64,000 nucleotides of DNA from Malikia granosa (lineage in GTDB: Bacteria > Pseudomonadota > Gammaproteobacteria > Burkholderiales > Burkholderiaceae_C): assembly GCF_002980595.1 (NCBI RefSeq), contig NZ_PVLQ01000013.1:1-64000 (forward strand). The letters are read 5' to 3'. This document shows, one piece after another, positions 1 through 10,700 of this stretch; position 1 is the stretch's first letter; the number at the start of each line of letters is the position of its first letter. The position numbers and the translations under genes were made by a program. The notes beneath the pieces are model-generated. The model worked only from the letters and a program-made list of their open reading frames with translations, did not search any database and was not told the DNA's origin.

Positions 1-48
1 TTGAATTGCGCAACAAAGCCTATGCGTTGCTTAAATCCAGTGTCATTT

Positions 49-1287
49 TCAAGCCCTCATCGGTATCACCTCGGCACCCTGCCGCAGCTTGTCCAGGTAG
101 TCGGCCCAAGTCTGCATCATCAGCCGACGCTGTTCCAGGTACTCGGCGCGGTCGTAGGCACTGCCCAGCGGGCCGCTCTTGCCGTGGCCTAGCTGGGCCT
201 CTACCAGCGCTTCAGGAACGCCGTGCAGGCGCTCGGCGATCATGGTTCTTGCCATGGCGCGGAAGCCGTGGCTTACATGGTCATCGGTGCCGAAGTCGAG
301 CCGCTTGAGCGCCGCGTTCATGGTGTTGTTGGACATGGGCCGGGCCAGGGACCGAGCGCCTGGGAACACAAAGGCGCTGCGGCCGGTCAAGGGCTGCAGT
401 TCGCGCAGGATCTCGACCGCCTGGGTCGCCAGCGGGATCAGGTGCGGCTTGCCGTTGAGCTTGTCCGACTTCTTCAGCTTCATCTCTTTCGGCGGGACCG
501 TCACCATCGCCTGGTCTAGGTTGACCCACTCCCACTGCATGGACCGGATGTTGGCAGGCCGCTGGAAGATCAGCGCGGCCAGTTGCAGCGCAGCTCGGGT
601 GACTGGCGATCCGCCGTAGCCGTCGATGGCGCGCAGCAGCTCGCCGGCCTGCACCGGATCAACCACGGCGGCGAAATGCCGGGTCACATGGGGCTTGAGC
701 GCGCCGCGCAGGTCGGCCGCGATGTCGCGCTCGCAGCGCCCGGTCTGTACGCCGTAGCGGAAAACCTGCCCGGCGCCTTGCTGCAGATCCTCGGCCGTGC
801 TCAGGATGCCCTTGTCCTCGACCTTGCGCAGCGCCTTCAGCAGGATCGGCGGCTTGATCTTTTCGAGGGCCAGCTTGCCGATGGCCGGGAAGAGGTACAG
901 CTCCTGCAGGCGCAGCCACTTCGCCGCGTAGCTCTCGCTCCAGCCGTGGGCCTTGACCTGGTGGAACTCGCGCGCGACGGTTTCGTAGGTGTTGGCTGCG
1001 GCGACCTTCTCGGCGTGCTGGGCCTCCCGCTTGGCCGTGCTGGGGTCTATGCCCTGGGCCAGTTGCTCGCGGGCCTCGGTGCGCCGCTTGCGCGCCTGGG
1101 CGACTGACACGGCCGGATAGACGCCGATGGCAAGCGTCTTGCGGCTGCCGTGCAGTCTGTAGTCCATGCGCCAATACTTGCCGGCTGGCTTGACCAGCAG
1201 GTACATGCCATCGCCGTCGGTGTATTTGTCGCCGGCCGTCTTGCCGCTGGGCTTGACCTGCCGGACGAAGGTGTCTGTAAGCGCCAT
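49..1287 (-). CDS. P4-type tyrosine integrase of a genomic island
   Basis: This is a 412-residue site-specific recombinase of the tyrosine family, of the kind that inserts islands into tRNA genes. An N-terminal DUF4102-type arm-binding domain (MALTDTFVRQVKPSG, then the LAIGVYPAVS region) precedes a core-binding domain and a C-terminal catalytic domain. Visible catalytic residues are the Arg in FQRPANIR, the His and Arg in SHGFRAMART, the His in QLGHG and the nucleophilic Tyr in AYDRAEY. The reading frame extends upstream to 1356, but the family normally begins at the MALTD Met, so the start at 1287 is preferred. It lies just downstream of tRNA-Arg on the same strand, so the island it mobilises should extend left beyond the window. 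Full length, no visible damage. Confidence 0.9.
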   Translation of the reverse strand: MALTDTFVRQVKPSGKTAGDKYTDGDGMYLLVKPAGKYWRMDYRLHGSRKTLAIGVYPAVSVAQARKRRTEAREQLAQGIDPSTAKREAQHAEKVAAANTYETVAREFHQVKAHGWSESYAAKWLRLQELYLFPAIGKLALEKIKPPILLKALRKVEDKGILSTAEDLQQGAGQVFRYGVQTGRCERDIAADLRGALKPHVTRHFAAVVDPVQAGELLRAIDGYGGSPVTRAALQLAALIFQRPANIRSMQWEWVNLDQAMVTVPPKEMKLKKSDKLNGKPHLIPLATQAVEILRELQPLTGRSAFVFPGARSLARPMSNNTMNAALKRLDFGTDDHVSHGFRAMARTMIAERLHGVPEALVEAQLGHGKSGPLGSAYDRAEYLEQRRLMMQTWADYLDKLRQGAEVIPMRA

Positions 1288-1305
1288 GCTCGGTCCTGGT
1301 GGGGC

Positions 1306-1367
1306 TGACGGTATCTCACGGCCCAGGGGCGGCGGTATCCAGGCAGATACCGTCAAAGGTACCGTCA
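1306..1367. promoter_or_regulatory. Repeat cluster upstream of the integrase
   Basis: TGACGGTATC (1306-1315) and GATACCGTCA (1346-1355) form a perfect 10-bp inverted repeat, and the core TACCGTCA recurs at 1360-1367, twelve bases after its previous copy. An overlapping inverted repeat GGTATC-N6-GATACC lies at 1334-1351. The position directly upstream of the integrase start suggests integrase arm-type or excisionase/repressor binding sites. That role is inferred from position and symmetry only. Confidence 0.5.
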
Positions 1368-1410
1368 GAATGTTGGGATGTCGTGGCGGCCAATGATACG
1401 GCGTGAGACA

Positions 1411-1446
1411 AGAAAAAACCCGCTGTCCTAGTGGAATCAGCGGGTT
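1411..1446 (-). terminator. Rho-independent terminator after tRNA-Arg
   Basis: Read on the minus strand, a perfect 9-bp stem (AACCCGCTG / CAGCGGGTT, arms 1438-1446 and 1417-1425) with a 12-base loop is followed by a run of six T. It lies 35 bases beyond the tRNA 3' end and should end transcription of tRNA-Arg, and probably of tamA-tamB before it, ahead of the integrase. Confidence 0.85.
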
Positions 1447-1480
1447 ATGCGATGTTGTGAGACCGTCTGAGATGCTCAGA

Positions 1481-1555
1481 TGGTCCCTCCGACAGGAATC
1501 GAACCTGTATTTGCCGCTTAGGAGGCGGCCGTTCTATCCATTGAACTACGGAGAG
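1481..1555 (-). tRNA. tRNA-Arg (anticodon CCT)
   Basis: The minus strand folds as a 75-nt tRNA. The acceptor stem is CTCTCCG / CGGAGGG with one T-G wobble pair, followed by discriminator A and an encoded CCA (1481-1483). The anticodon stem is GCCGC / GCGGC around the loop CTCCTAA, giving anticodon CCT for the AGG codon. The T arm is ACAGG-TTCGATT-CCTGT. This tRNA is a common attachment site for P4-type integrases, which fits the integrase gene next to its 3' end. The 5' ten bases overlap the end of tamB. Confidence 0.93.
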
Positions 1556-4500
1556 GACCCTCGCATTGTAGCGGCGCCATCGGCCGGTTTTGCCTTGCCG
1601 GGGCTGGAAGCTGCGCGCTTGCCGTCGTATTGGCGGGTGTAGAGCAGCTCGACCGCGTTGTCGTCGCCGGCCTGGGCCCGCAGCGTCAGGTGGCGCGCCA
1701 GGTCGTACAGGATGGCGACGGTGCCGGTGGTGCCGACCACGCTGCGCGAGTAGCTCAGGTAGAGCTGGCGCGAGATCCGCTTGCCCAGCGTGAGCGCGGC
1801 GGCATGGGTGCTGCCGTCGGCCTTCTGCGTCTCGCCCCGGAACGACAGCTCGTCGAGCCCGAGCGCGCGCTGGAAGCCGCCGTCATTGGCCCGGCCGCGC
1901 CCGCTCAGCAGGGCCAGTGCCGCCTGCTGCAGCAGCGCGGTTTCGGCCCCGGTGCCGCCGGCCGGTCGGCCCAGCACCAGCCAGGCCAGCTTCTCGCTTT
2001 CGGGCAGGTCGGGGTCGGCATACAGGCGCAGGCGCGGTGCCAGCGCGGTGCCGCTGAGCTGGACGCCGACGCGCTGGTCCGCCAGCGGTCGCAGCGCCAG
2101 GATGTCGAGCGTCGGGTTGTCGTAGGGGCCGTTGAAGTTGATCAGTCCGGTCTCGATCTCGAGCCGCTGGCCCCAGGCGCGGAACTGGCCGCGCTCGGTC
2201 CTGACCTGGCCGGTGATCTGGGGCGCAGCCTGGCCGGGGTCCAGGCTCAGCAGCAGTTCGCCCTTGAGCCGGCTGTCCAGTCCCTGGCCGCGCAGCTGGA
2301 AGTCGTCGCCAAGCGCGAGCTCGAGCCGCAGCCTGATCGGCTTGGACGGGGCCGATGCGCCCGGCTCGGCCGGCGCAGTTGCTTGGCCCTGGCCGCGCAC
2401 GACCACATCCTCGCCCAGGGTCGGCCGGTTCTCGTCGGGCAGGGTGAACAAGGCCTGGTCGGCCTGCAGCCGGCCCGTGGCGTCGAGCAGCTTCTCGTCC
2501 ATCCGTACCGCCAGCCGGCCCGACAGCGTGAGTCGGCGGTCGGCGCGCGCGAGCAGCCGCAGCTGCCTGGCCTGCAGGTCCAGCGTCATGACCGGCAGCA
2601 GTGGCGCGATGGCCTGGCCGGCCGGGGTGTCGGGGCGGCTCCAGCGCAGCGAACCGCTGCCGAGCAGCAGGCCGCCCTTGTCGCCTCCGGCGCCGCGCAG
2701 CTTCAGGCTGTCGAAGTTGAGCTGGTCGCCGGCCAGGGTGGCGCGCAGTTCCCCGCCGCTGAAGTCGATGCCGTCGACCAGCGAGCGCAGCGCCAGCTCC
2801 TTGACCTGCAGCTGGCCATGCCATTCGGGCTGGCGCCGGCTGCCGCCGAGCCTGGCGTCGGCCTGCAGGCTGCCGCGCAGGCGCCAGCCCGGCGGCAGCA
2901 GGCTGGACCAGAGGCCGAACTGGGGCAGCTCGGCCTGGACCCGGCCCGCCAGCGCGGCCTCGGCCGGCCAGCTCCATTGCGGCAGCGTCGCCGAGGGCGC
3001 GGCGAGCTGGCTGCCGAGCTCGGCGTCGAGCCGGCCGGCCAGCCGGCTGTTCCAGCGCAGCCGGCCCTGCAGCTGCGCGCCTTCCAGCGTCACGCTGGCC
3101 AGGACCTGCTCGAGTCCGACCGGCTGCGGCTTGCCGCTGCCAGCGTCGGGCAGCAGCAGGCTCAGGTCGCCGCCGCTGCGGGCCAGCTCTATCCTGGCCC
3201 GGGCGGCTTGGTCGGCCTTGCCCGTGGGCTGCAGCGGCAGGCTCAGGTCCCAGCTGCCCTGCAGCGCCAGTTCGCCGCTGAGTCCGGCCTGCGCCAGCGG
3301 CCCGCGCGGCGCCGCCGGGCTGACCAGCAGGGTATCGAGCCAGCCCAGCGCCAGCCCGCTGGCGCGACCGCGCGACTCGAGCCGGCCGTTCGACCAGCGC
3401 AGGCTGTCCCAGGCGAGCTCGGCCGGCGGACGCGCCGCCTTGCCGTCCCGCGCCGACAGCGCGAGGTTGATCTTGCCCGGTGCTGCCGTCAGGCCCGTGG
3501 CGTCCCAGCGCAGCGCGGTGGAGCCCGGGCCCGTGAGCCGGCCTGCTAGCTGGCGGGTCGCGTCCGCGAGCTGCAGTTCGGCCTGCTCGAGACGGATGTC
3601 GGCCACTGGGCCCTGGCGCTCCTGGCCGAACTGGCCGCTGGCGCGCAGCCGGCTGCTGGCGCTCCAGCCAGCGCTCGCGGCATGGCCTGCCAGGTCCAGG
3701 CTCAGGGCCTGGTTGCGGCCGGCGAGCGCCAGCTGCCAGTCCGTGAACTGCAGCGCTGCGCGCTCGCTCGAGGCCGGCCACTGGACCTGGAGCTGCGGCG
3801 CCTGCAGCCTGGCATTCCAGTCCTGCGGCAGCCGGTCCAGCTGCAGCGGCCCGGTCCAGCCGGCATCGACGCTGGCCTGTCCGCGCCAGAGCGCGCTGCG
3901 CCAGGGTTCGGGCAGCTGCTCGGGGCCGATGCCGGCAGGCAGCCAGCGCCTGAGCGGACCGTTGACCCAGCGCTGCAGCTGCTGGGCATCGGCCAGCGCC
4001 AGCTGCAGCTGGCCGCCTGGCGCGTTTGCTCGGGCGCTGGCCTGGGCGCCTGGCAGGCCCAGGCTCATGCTGCCGTCGAGCAGACGCTTGTCCAGGACCA
4101 GGCTGCCGCTGGCCTTGGCGCTGGCATCGGCCAGCCTGAGTTCGGCCTGGCGCAGCTCGGCGCGCTGGCCGTTCCAGCTGCCGGTGGCCTGCAGCCGGCC
4201 CTGGTCGATCAGCCGGGCGTCCAGGGCCTGCAGCTGCCAGATCCCGTTTGAGAAGGCCAGCGCGGCGCGCAGCTGCTCGAGCGGCAAGGCGCCGCGCTGC
4301 CAGGGACCGGCGGCGCGGTTGCGCAGTTCGCCGTCCAGTTGCCAGTGCGGGCCTTCGGTCTGGGATTGCGCGCTGGCCGGCTGGCTGCTGGCTTGCCAGC
4401 GGCCCTGCAGGTGGGTGCGCGGTGCCTGCGGCCAGAAGGCGGCCAGGTCGATCTCGCGCAGCTCGAGCTCGGCGGCGGGTAGCGGCAAGGTCGCCCAGGG

Positions 4501-5400
4501 CGCGATCGTGGCGCTGGCCTGCAGCGTCGCGCCTGAACCCGAACCTGAGCGGTCGCGGCTCCGCGCCGAAGGGCTCGGGTTCACGCTGGCCTCGAGCGCA
4601 AGCCTGGCATCCTGGCCCGCCAGCGGTCCGCTCAGGCTGGCGCGGGCCGACAGCGACTGGCGGCGCCCGCCAGGCAGGCTGGCCTGTGCCAGGCCTTGCA
4701 GCTGGACGTCGAGCTGCAGCGGCGCGCTCGCCTGCAGCCGGGCCTGCAGCTGGTACTGCCCCTGGGCCCAGTGCAGCTGCTGCAGTTGCAGCTCGTGCTG
4801 CAGGCCGCCGTCCGGTCCGTGGCGGTAACGGTAGTCGGCCAGCAGCGGCCCGAGTGCCAGCCTGGTACTGCCCTCGATCGCGATCGCCCCGACCCGCAGC
4901 GGCAGCTGGACCGATTCCAGCCAGGGCAGCCGCAGGTCGGACGGCGGCTGGCGCTCGGTGCTGGGCGGACTGTCGTCGCGCAGGCGCAACCGGGCCAGCT
5001 GCAGCGGATCGAGCCGCAGCTCGCGCCGCAGCAGCAGGTCGGGCCAGAGGCTGGCTGGCCAGCGCAGCTGCAGGTCCTCGAGCTCGATCTCGAGCCCGTC
5101 GCGCTGCCAGCGCAGATAGCCGATGCGGCCGCCCTCGCGCAGGCTGCCGTTGGCGTCGCGCACCAGCAGCGGGCCCGCGCTGTCGGGCCCCTTGAGCCAG
5201 GCCTGCAGCCAGTCCAGCGTCAGCGGCAGCGAGCGCGTGTGGCCGCTCCAGAGCCAGACCGACAGCAGCAGCGCGGCGACCAGTGCCAGCGCGGTGCCGC
5301 ACAGCCAGGCCAGGCCGGAGGCCAGCCGCGCGAGCGCTCGCGCCCAGCCATGGCGGTGGGCGGCAGCTTGGGGCGGGGCGGGGGCTGGGGTCGGGCTCAA
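1546..5400 (-). CDS. tamB: TamB, translocation and assembly module inner-membrane protein
   Basis: This is a very large (about 1284-residue) AsmA/TamB-type protein, anchored in the inner membrane by one N-terminal helix (the LAWLCGTALALVAALLL stretch) and followed by a long periplasmic beta-rich region. The C-terminal DUF490 domain is clear: GLINFNGPYDNPTLDILALR, then SESEKLAWLVLGRP-like text and the closing beta strands. TamB works with TamA to move autotransporters or lipids to the outer membrane. The open frame continues upstream to 5622 through tamA sequence, so a TTG at 5400 that overlaps the tamA stop (TTGA) is chosen; it places the helix correctly. The TAG stop (1546-1548) lies inside the tRNA-Arg gene, so mRNA and tRNA share bases. 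The tail after the DUF490 domain is short and charged. Confidence 0.9.
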   Translation of the reverse strand: MSPTPAPAPPQAAAHRHGWARALARLASGLAWLCGTALALVAALLLSVWLWSGHTRSLPLTLDWLQAWLKGPDSAGPLLVRDANGSLREGGRIGYLRWQRDGLEIELEDLQLRWPASLWPDLLLRRELRLDPLQLARLRLRDDSPPSTERQPPSDLRLPWLESVQLPLRVGAIAIEGSTRLALGPLLADYRYRHGPDGGLQHELQLQQLHWAQGQYQLQARLQASAPLQLDVQLQGLAQASLPGGRRQSLSARASLSGPLAGQDARLALEASVNPSPSARSRDRSGSGSGATLQASATIAPWATLPLPAAELELREIDLAAFWPQAPRTHLQGRWQASSQPASAQSQTEGPHWQLDGELRNRAAGPWQRGALPLEQLRAALAFSNGIWQLQALDARLIDQGRLQATGSWNGQRAELRQAELRLADASAKASGSLVLDKRLLDGSMSLGLPGAQASARANAPGGQLQLALADAQQLQRWVNGPLRRWLPAGIGPEQLPEPWRSALWRGQASVDAGWTGPLQLDRLPQDWNARLQAPQLQVQWPASSERAALQFTDWQLALAGRNQALSLDLAGHAASAGWSASSRLRASGQFGQERQGPVADIRLEQAELQLADATRQLAGRLTGPGSTALRWDATGLTAAPGKINLALSARDGKAARPPAELAWDSLRWSNGRLESRGRASGLALGWLDTLLVSPAAPRGPLAQAGLSGELALQGSWDLSLPLQPTGKADQAARARIELARSGGDLSLLLPDAGSGKPQPVGLEQVLASVTLEGAQLQGRLRWNSRLAGRLDAELGSQLAAPSATLPQWSWPAEAALAGRVQAELPQFGLWSSLLPPGWRLRGSLQADARLGGSRRQPEWHGQLQVKELALRSLVDGIDFSGGELRATLAGDQLNFDSLKLRGAGGDKGGLLLGSGSLRWSRPDTPAGQAIAPLLPVMTLDLQARQLRLLARADRRLTLSGRLAVRMDEKLLDATGRLQADQALFTLPDENRPTLGEDVVVRGQGQATAPAEPGASAPSKPIRLRLELALGDDFQLRGQGLDSRLKGELLLSLDPGQAAPQITGQVRTERGQFRAWGQRLEIETGLINFNGPYDNPTLDILALRPLADQRVGVQLSGTALAPRLRLYADPDLPESEKLAWLVLGRPAGGTGAETALLQQAALALLSGRGRANDGGFQRALGLDELSFRGETQKADGSTHAAALTLGKRISRQLYLSYSRSVVGTTGTVAILYDLARHLTLRAQAGDDNAVELLYTRQYDGKRAASSPGKAKPADGAATMRGSSP

Positions 5401-7316
5401 AATGCGAATCCCACGCTCATGTGCAGCCGCAGCGCCTGGCGCTCGACGCCGTAGGCCAGGTCCACCTGCAGCGGGCCGACCGGGCTGCGGTAGCGCAGCC
5501 CCACGCCCAGGCCGACCTGCGGGCTGAGCGCGCGGCCGTGGTTGGCGACCGCGCCGGCATCGACGAACAAGGCGGTTTCCCAGTCGCTGCGCCGGCCGTC
5601 GATCCAGACCGGGCGCTGCCACTCGACGCTGGCAATCGTCAGCAGCAAGCCCGGGTCGACCCCGCCTTGCGTGCGCGGCACGCCGATCTCGCGCAGGCCG
5701 TAGCCGCGCACGCTGCCTTCGCCCCCGGCGAGGAAGCGCTGGGTTGCCGGCACGCTGTCGCCGTCGCGGCTCCAGACCGATCCGCCCTCGAGCCGCAGCG
5801 CCCAGCGGCTGGGCCGCTCGCTGCCCTCGAAGGCCGGCAGATAGGCCTGCCAGCGCGCCCGCGCGCGCAGATAGGGCTGGTGCTGCGCCAGCGTCAGGCC
5901 GGCGCCGAGCTCGAGCGCCAGGCCCTGGCCGCGCGTCGGGTTGTAGAGGTCGTCGAAGGCGCGCCGGGTCCAGCCGTAATGCGCACTCAGCGAGGCCGCT
6001 GCATCGTCCTGCACCGCCAGCGCCGGGTCCTGGGTACGGGCGCGGTCATACTGGGCATAGAGCTGACGCTCGAGCTGGCGTCCGCCCTGCGAGCGCCCGG
6101 CGCGCAGCTGCTGGCTCGAGGTCACGAGCGGACCGTCCTGCTGGCGCTGCAGCTGCCCGGCCAGGTTCCAGCGCCAGCCGTGCTCGTCGATCGGCGAGTC
6201 GAGCGCCTCGTTCAGCGTCCGGGTATCGCGCTCGAGCTGCAGCTTGGTGGCGGCGCGCCAGTCCAGCCCCGGGACGCGCCGGTGCAGGTGCTCGAGGCTG
6301 AGGCGGGCGCCGCTGTCGGTGCTGGCACCGACGCCGATCACCAGCTTCTGCTGCTTGGCCTCGCGCACGCTGGCTTGCACCGGTGCTGCCTCGGGGTCGG
6401 CGCTGGTGTCGAGTCGCACGAAGGCCGACTCGAAGTCACCGCTGTCGAGCAGGCGCTGCTGCGCGGCCTGCAGCAGGCGCTCGTCGTAGTCCAGTCCCGG
6501 CGCGACCCCGGCCAGCCGCACCAGGCGATGGATGGTTTCGGGCTGGTAGCGCTCGCTGCCCTGCACCTGCAGCGGGCCGAAGCGGTAGGCCGGGCCGGAG
6601 TCGAGCTCGAGCCGCAGATGGGCCTGGTGCTGTTGCGGGTCGATGTCGGCCAGGCTGTGCGTGATGCGTGCCTCGGGGTAGCGCAGCCCGCTCAGCGCGC
6701 GCAGCGCGGCCTGCTTGGCAGCGTCCCAGTCCTGCTGGGTGAAGACCCGGCCCTCGGTCAGCGTCCAGCCTTGCAGCAGGGCCGCGCGCTGGCTGGCTGC
6801 GGCCGGGTCGTCCTGGATCGGGCCGGTCAGCAGGATCTGCCAGTCGGCGACCTGTGCCAGCGGTCCGGGTTCGACCTCGATCCGCAGCAGCGGGATCGCG
6901 TCCGCGGCCGTGCGACGCTCGATCGCGATCCGCGGCGAGAAATAGCCCTGGCTGGCCAGCAGCTGGCGCAGGTCGGCCGGTGCGGTCAGCAGCAGGCGCT
7001 CGAGTTCGGTCTCGCCGAGATCGGGCAGGCTGCGCAGCCGCTCCAGCTCGGCATGGCGCAGCAGCCATTCGTCGAGCGGCGCGGGTGCGATCAGCTCGAT
7101 CCGGAACGGCTCGCGCGCCGCTGCGGCCGCGCTGGCCGGCTTCTCGCCGCTACTGGCCGCTGCTTCCGCTGCCGGCGAGCTTTCTGGCGCCTGCGCCCAG
7201 GCGCTGCCCGCAGCGGCCAGGCTGGCGAGCAGCAGCGCGCCGGCCAGCGCCGGCCAGCGGCGCGACCTGATCGGGGCGGGCAGGATGCGCAAGGCGGGCC
7301 TGGTGCGGGGCGTCAT
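5397..7316 (-). CDS. tamA: TamA, outer-membrane Omp85-family protein
   Basis: This 639-residue protein has a signal peptide (ALAGALLLASLAAAGSAWAQA), three N-terminal POTRA-type domains and a C-terminal 16-strand Omp85 barrel. The barrel carries GGEGSVRGYGLREIG, the lid-lock motif region, and ends in a terminal aromatic (VGFAF), as expected for BAM recognition. It is the outer-membrane partner of TamB, and the two genes overlap by four bases, indicating translational coupling. The frame extends upstream to 7565, but the Met at 7316 directly precedes a good signal peptide. A two-component regulator gene lies upstream on the same strand after a 151-base gap, so a separate promoter is likely. Confidence 0.92.
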   Translation of the reverse strand: MTPRTRPALRILPAPIRSRRWPALAGALLLASLAAAGSAWAQAPESSPAAEAAASSGEKPASAAAAAREPFRIELIAPAPLDEWLLRHAELERLRSLPDLGETELERLLLTAPADLRQLLASQGYFSPRIAIERRTAADAIPLLRIEVEPGPLAQVADWQILLTGPIQDDPAAASQRAALLQGWTLTEGRVFTQQDWDAAKQAALRALSGLRYPEARITHSLADIDPQQHQAHLRLELDSGPAYRFGPLQVQGSERYQPETIHRLVRLAGVAPGLDYDERLLQAAQQRLLDSGDFESAFVRLDTSADPEAAPVQASVREAKQQKLVIGVGASTDSGARLSLEHLHRRVPGLDWRAATKLQLERDTRTLNEALDSPIDEHGWRWNLAGQLQRQQDGPLVTSSQQLRAGRSQGGRQLERQLYAQYDRARTQDPALAVQDDAAASLSAHYGWTRRAFDDLYNPTRGQGLALELGAGLTLAQHQPYLRARARWQAYLPAFEGSERPSRWALRLEGGSVWSRDGDSVPATQRFLAGGEGSVRGYGLREIGVPRTQGGVDPGLLLTIASVEWQRPVWIDGRRSDWETALFVDAGAVANHGRALSPQVGLGVGLRYRSPVGPLQVDLAYGVERQALRLHMSVGFAF

Positions 7317-7467
7317 GGCGGCAGGGGACGAGCGGCGGCCGGTCGTCGGGCACCGGCCGGCTCGGGATTCGCGACAAGCATGGGGTCCTTCGGGTGCTGA
7401 GGCTGTGAATTTAACAGCCCGCCCCAGGCTTGGCGACCCGCTGATCGGTGAGCCGGCTGCTCCGGGC

Positions 7468-8797
<1,330 letters not shown>

Positions 8798-8805
<8 letters not shown>

Positions 8806-10666
8806 GTCCGGGCTCCGGGGCAATGGGCAGGTCCAGGGTGAAAACGGCTCCGCCCTCGGGGTGATTGTCGCCGCTCAGGCTGCCGCCGAAGTCGGCCACG
8901 ATGCCGGCCGAGATCGCCAGCCCGAGCCCGAGGCCGCTGCCGGCCTCCTTGGTGGTGAAGAAGGGCTCGAACAGATGGCTGCGCGCCTCGTCGGCCAGGC
9001 CGGGCCCGCGGTCGCGCACCTGCAGCTCGATCCGCTCGCCGCGCTGCCCGGCGCTGATGTCCAGCCTGGGCGTCGGCTGGCCTGCCATCGCATCGAGCGC
9101 ATTGCCGACCAGGTTGACCAGCACCTGCTCGAGCCGGTTGGCATCGCACCAGGCCTGCAGCTCGGGCGGCGCCAGCTCGATGTCGATCACCACCCCGGCG
9201 CGCTGGCAGCGTGGCTCGAGCAGGAACAGCGCGTTGTCGATCGCGCGCCGCAGCGGCACCGCCTGCGGCCGGCCCGAGGACTTGCGCGCGAAGGACTTGA
9301 GCTGGCCCGTCAGCCGGCCCATGCGGTCGACCAGCTCGGCGATGCGCGCCAGGTTGCCGTCGGCGGTCGGCTGGTCGCCGCGCGCCAGGAACTTGCGCGC
9401 ATTGCCCGACAGCGTGCGCAGCGCGGCCAGCGGCTGATTCAGCTCGTGCGCGATGCCGGTCGCGAGCTGGCCGATCACTGCCAGCTTGCCGGCCTGCACC
9501 AGCTCGTCCTGCGCCGCGCGCAGGGTGCGCTCGGCCCGGGTGCGCTCGGCCACCTCGGCCTGCAGCTGCAAGTTGGCCGCCGACAGGTCGGCGGTGCGCT
9601 CGGCCACCTTGCGCTCGAGCTCGTCATGCGCCTGCTGCAGCGCCTCGCGCGCCGCCAGCCGGTCCTTCAGGTGGCGCCGCCGTTCGTTGAGCATCAGCGC
9701 CAGGATGCACAGGAAGGCCGCGCCGACGCCGGCCAGCGTGGCGCGGCTGGCCGCCATGCCGCGCACTTCTTCCTGCTGCGAGAACACGGTGATGTTCCAG
9801 GGCGTGCCGGGCAGGGCCTGGGTCTGGGCCAGGAACTTGCCCGCGACCGGGAACATCGAGACCCGCTCCGGTCCGACCCGGGGCAGGCGCACCAGCCGCG
9901 CCCCATGCTCGAGCCGCTCGAGCTCGACCACGCCTAGCGGCGCCAGCGCGCGCCGGTTGTATTGCTGGGTCTGGTCGAAGGCAAGCCGGGTCGCCGGATC
10001 GAGCGGCTGCAAGGTGGTGAACTTCCAGTCCGGCACCGAGGCCAGGATCACCACGCCGTTCTCGTCCGCTACCAGCGCCGGTGCCTCGACCGTGGCCCAG
10101 GACTGCTCGAGCTGCTGCAGCCCGACCTTGACCACCGCGACGCCGAGCGTGCCCTGGGCGCCGCCCAGCGCCGAGGCCAGGTAGTAGCCCGGCTCGCCGC
10201 GCGTGGTGCCGATGCCGAAGATGCGCCCGCTGCCGGTCTCGAGCGCCTGGCGGAAATAGGGCCGGAACGACAGGTCCTCGCCGAGGTAGCTGTCGGGCCG
10301 GCGCCAGTTGCTGCTGGCCACGACCAGGCCGCGCGCGTCGAGCACATAGATCGCCAGCGTGCCGGCGCGCTCGTTGAGCTGCTCCAGGTAGCGGTTGACC
10401 TGGTCGGCCAGCGCCGGCTGCGGGCTGACCAGCAGCTGCAGCACGTCGCGCTCGAGCCCGAGCGTGGTCGAGAAGTAGGCGTACTTGTCGATCTCGCGCT
10501 CCAGGCTGCTGGCGTAGAGGTCGAGCCGGTGCCGCCCGGTCACCTGCAGTTCCGCCAGCCCCATCGCCAGGCTGAGCCGGTAGGCCAGCAGGCTGGTGCC
10601 CGCGATCAGGCCGGCAAAGGCCAGCAGCAGGACGCACAGGTGCAGCAGCTTCTGGCGCGGGGGCAT
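8798..10666 (-). CDS. dctB: DctB-like membrane sensor histidine kinase
   Basis: This 622-residue kinase has an N-terminal transmembrane helix (LCVLLLAFAGLIAGTSLLAY), a large periplasmic dCache-like sensor region (about residues 35-300), a second helix (GVGAAFLCILALML) and a coiled coil. The transmitter has His407 in GIAHELNQPL, an N box (NLVGNALDAM) and G boxes (DRGPGL, GSGLGLGLAI). The architecture matches DctB/AauS kinases that sense C4-dicarboxylates or acidic amino acids. It is followed by its regulator with an eight-base overlap. There is no Shine-Dalgarno-like sequence; a TTCGG-TTTT-CCGAA element sits only five bases upstream of the ATG. Specificity is inferred from dctA nearby. Confidence 0.87.
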
Positions 10667-10671
10667 GGGTG

Positions 10672-10685
10672 TTCGGTTTTCCGAA
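10672..10685. promoter_or_regulatory. DctD/AauR-type activator site at the dctB start
   Basis: TTCGG-TTTT-CCGAA is a perfect inverted repeat, matching the TTCGGNNNNCCGAA binding site reported for the related regulator AauR and identical in arms to the dctA site at 13378-13391. It ends five bases from the dctB start codon, in the 34-base gap after the TSUP gene. Confidence 0.65.
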
Positions 10686-10700
10686 TGTGCCGGCGGCGCC

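Noticed and set aside
1630-4828. Very long open frames on the plus strand opposite tamB (639 and 898 residues) and an 1139-residue minus-strand frame shifted from it
   Set aside because: They are Pro/Arg/Ser/Gln-rich, have no domain, and lie wholly within tamB, whose frame has a clear TamB C-terminus. High GC removes stop codons in the other frames.
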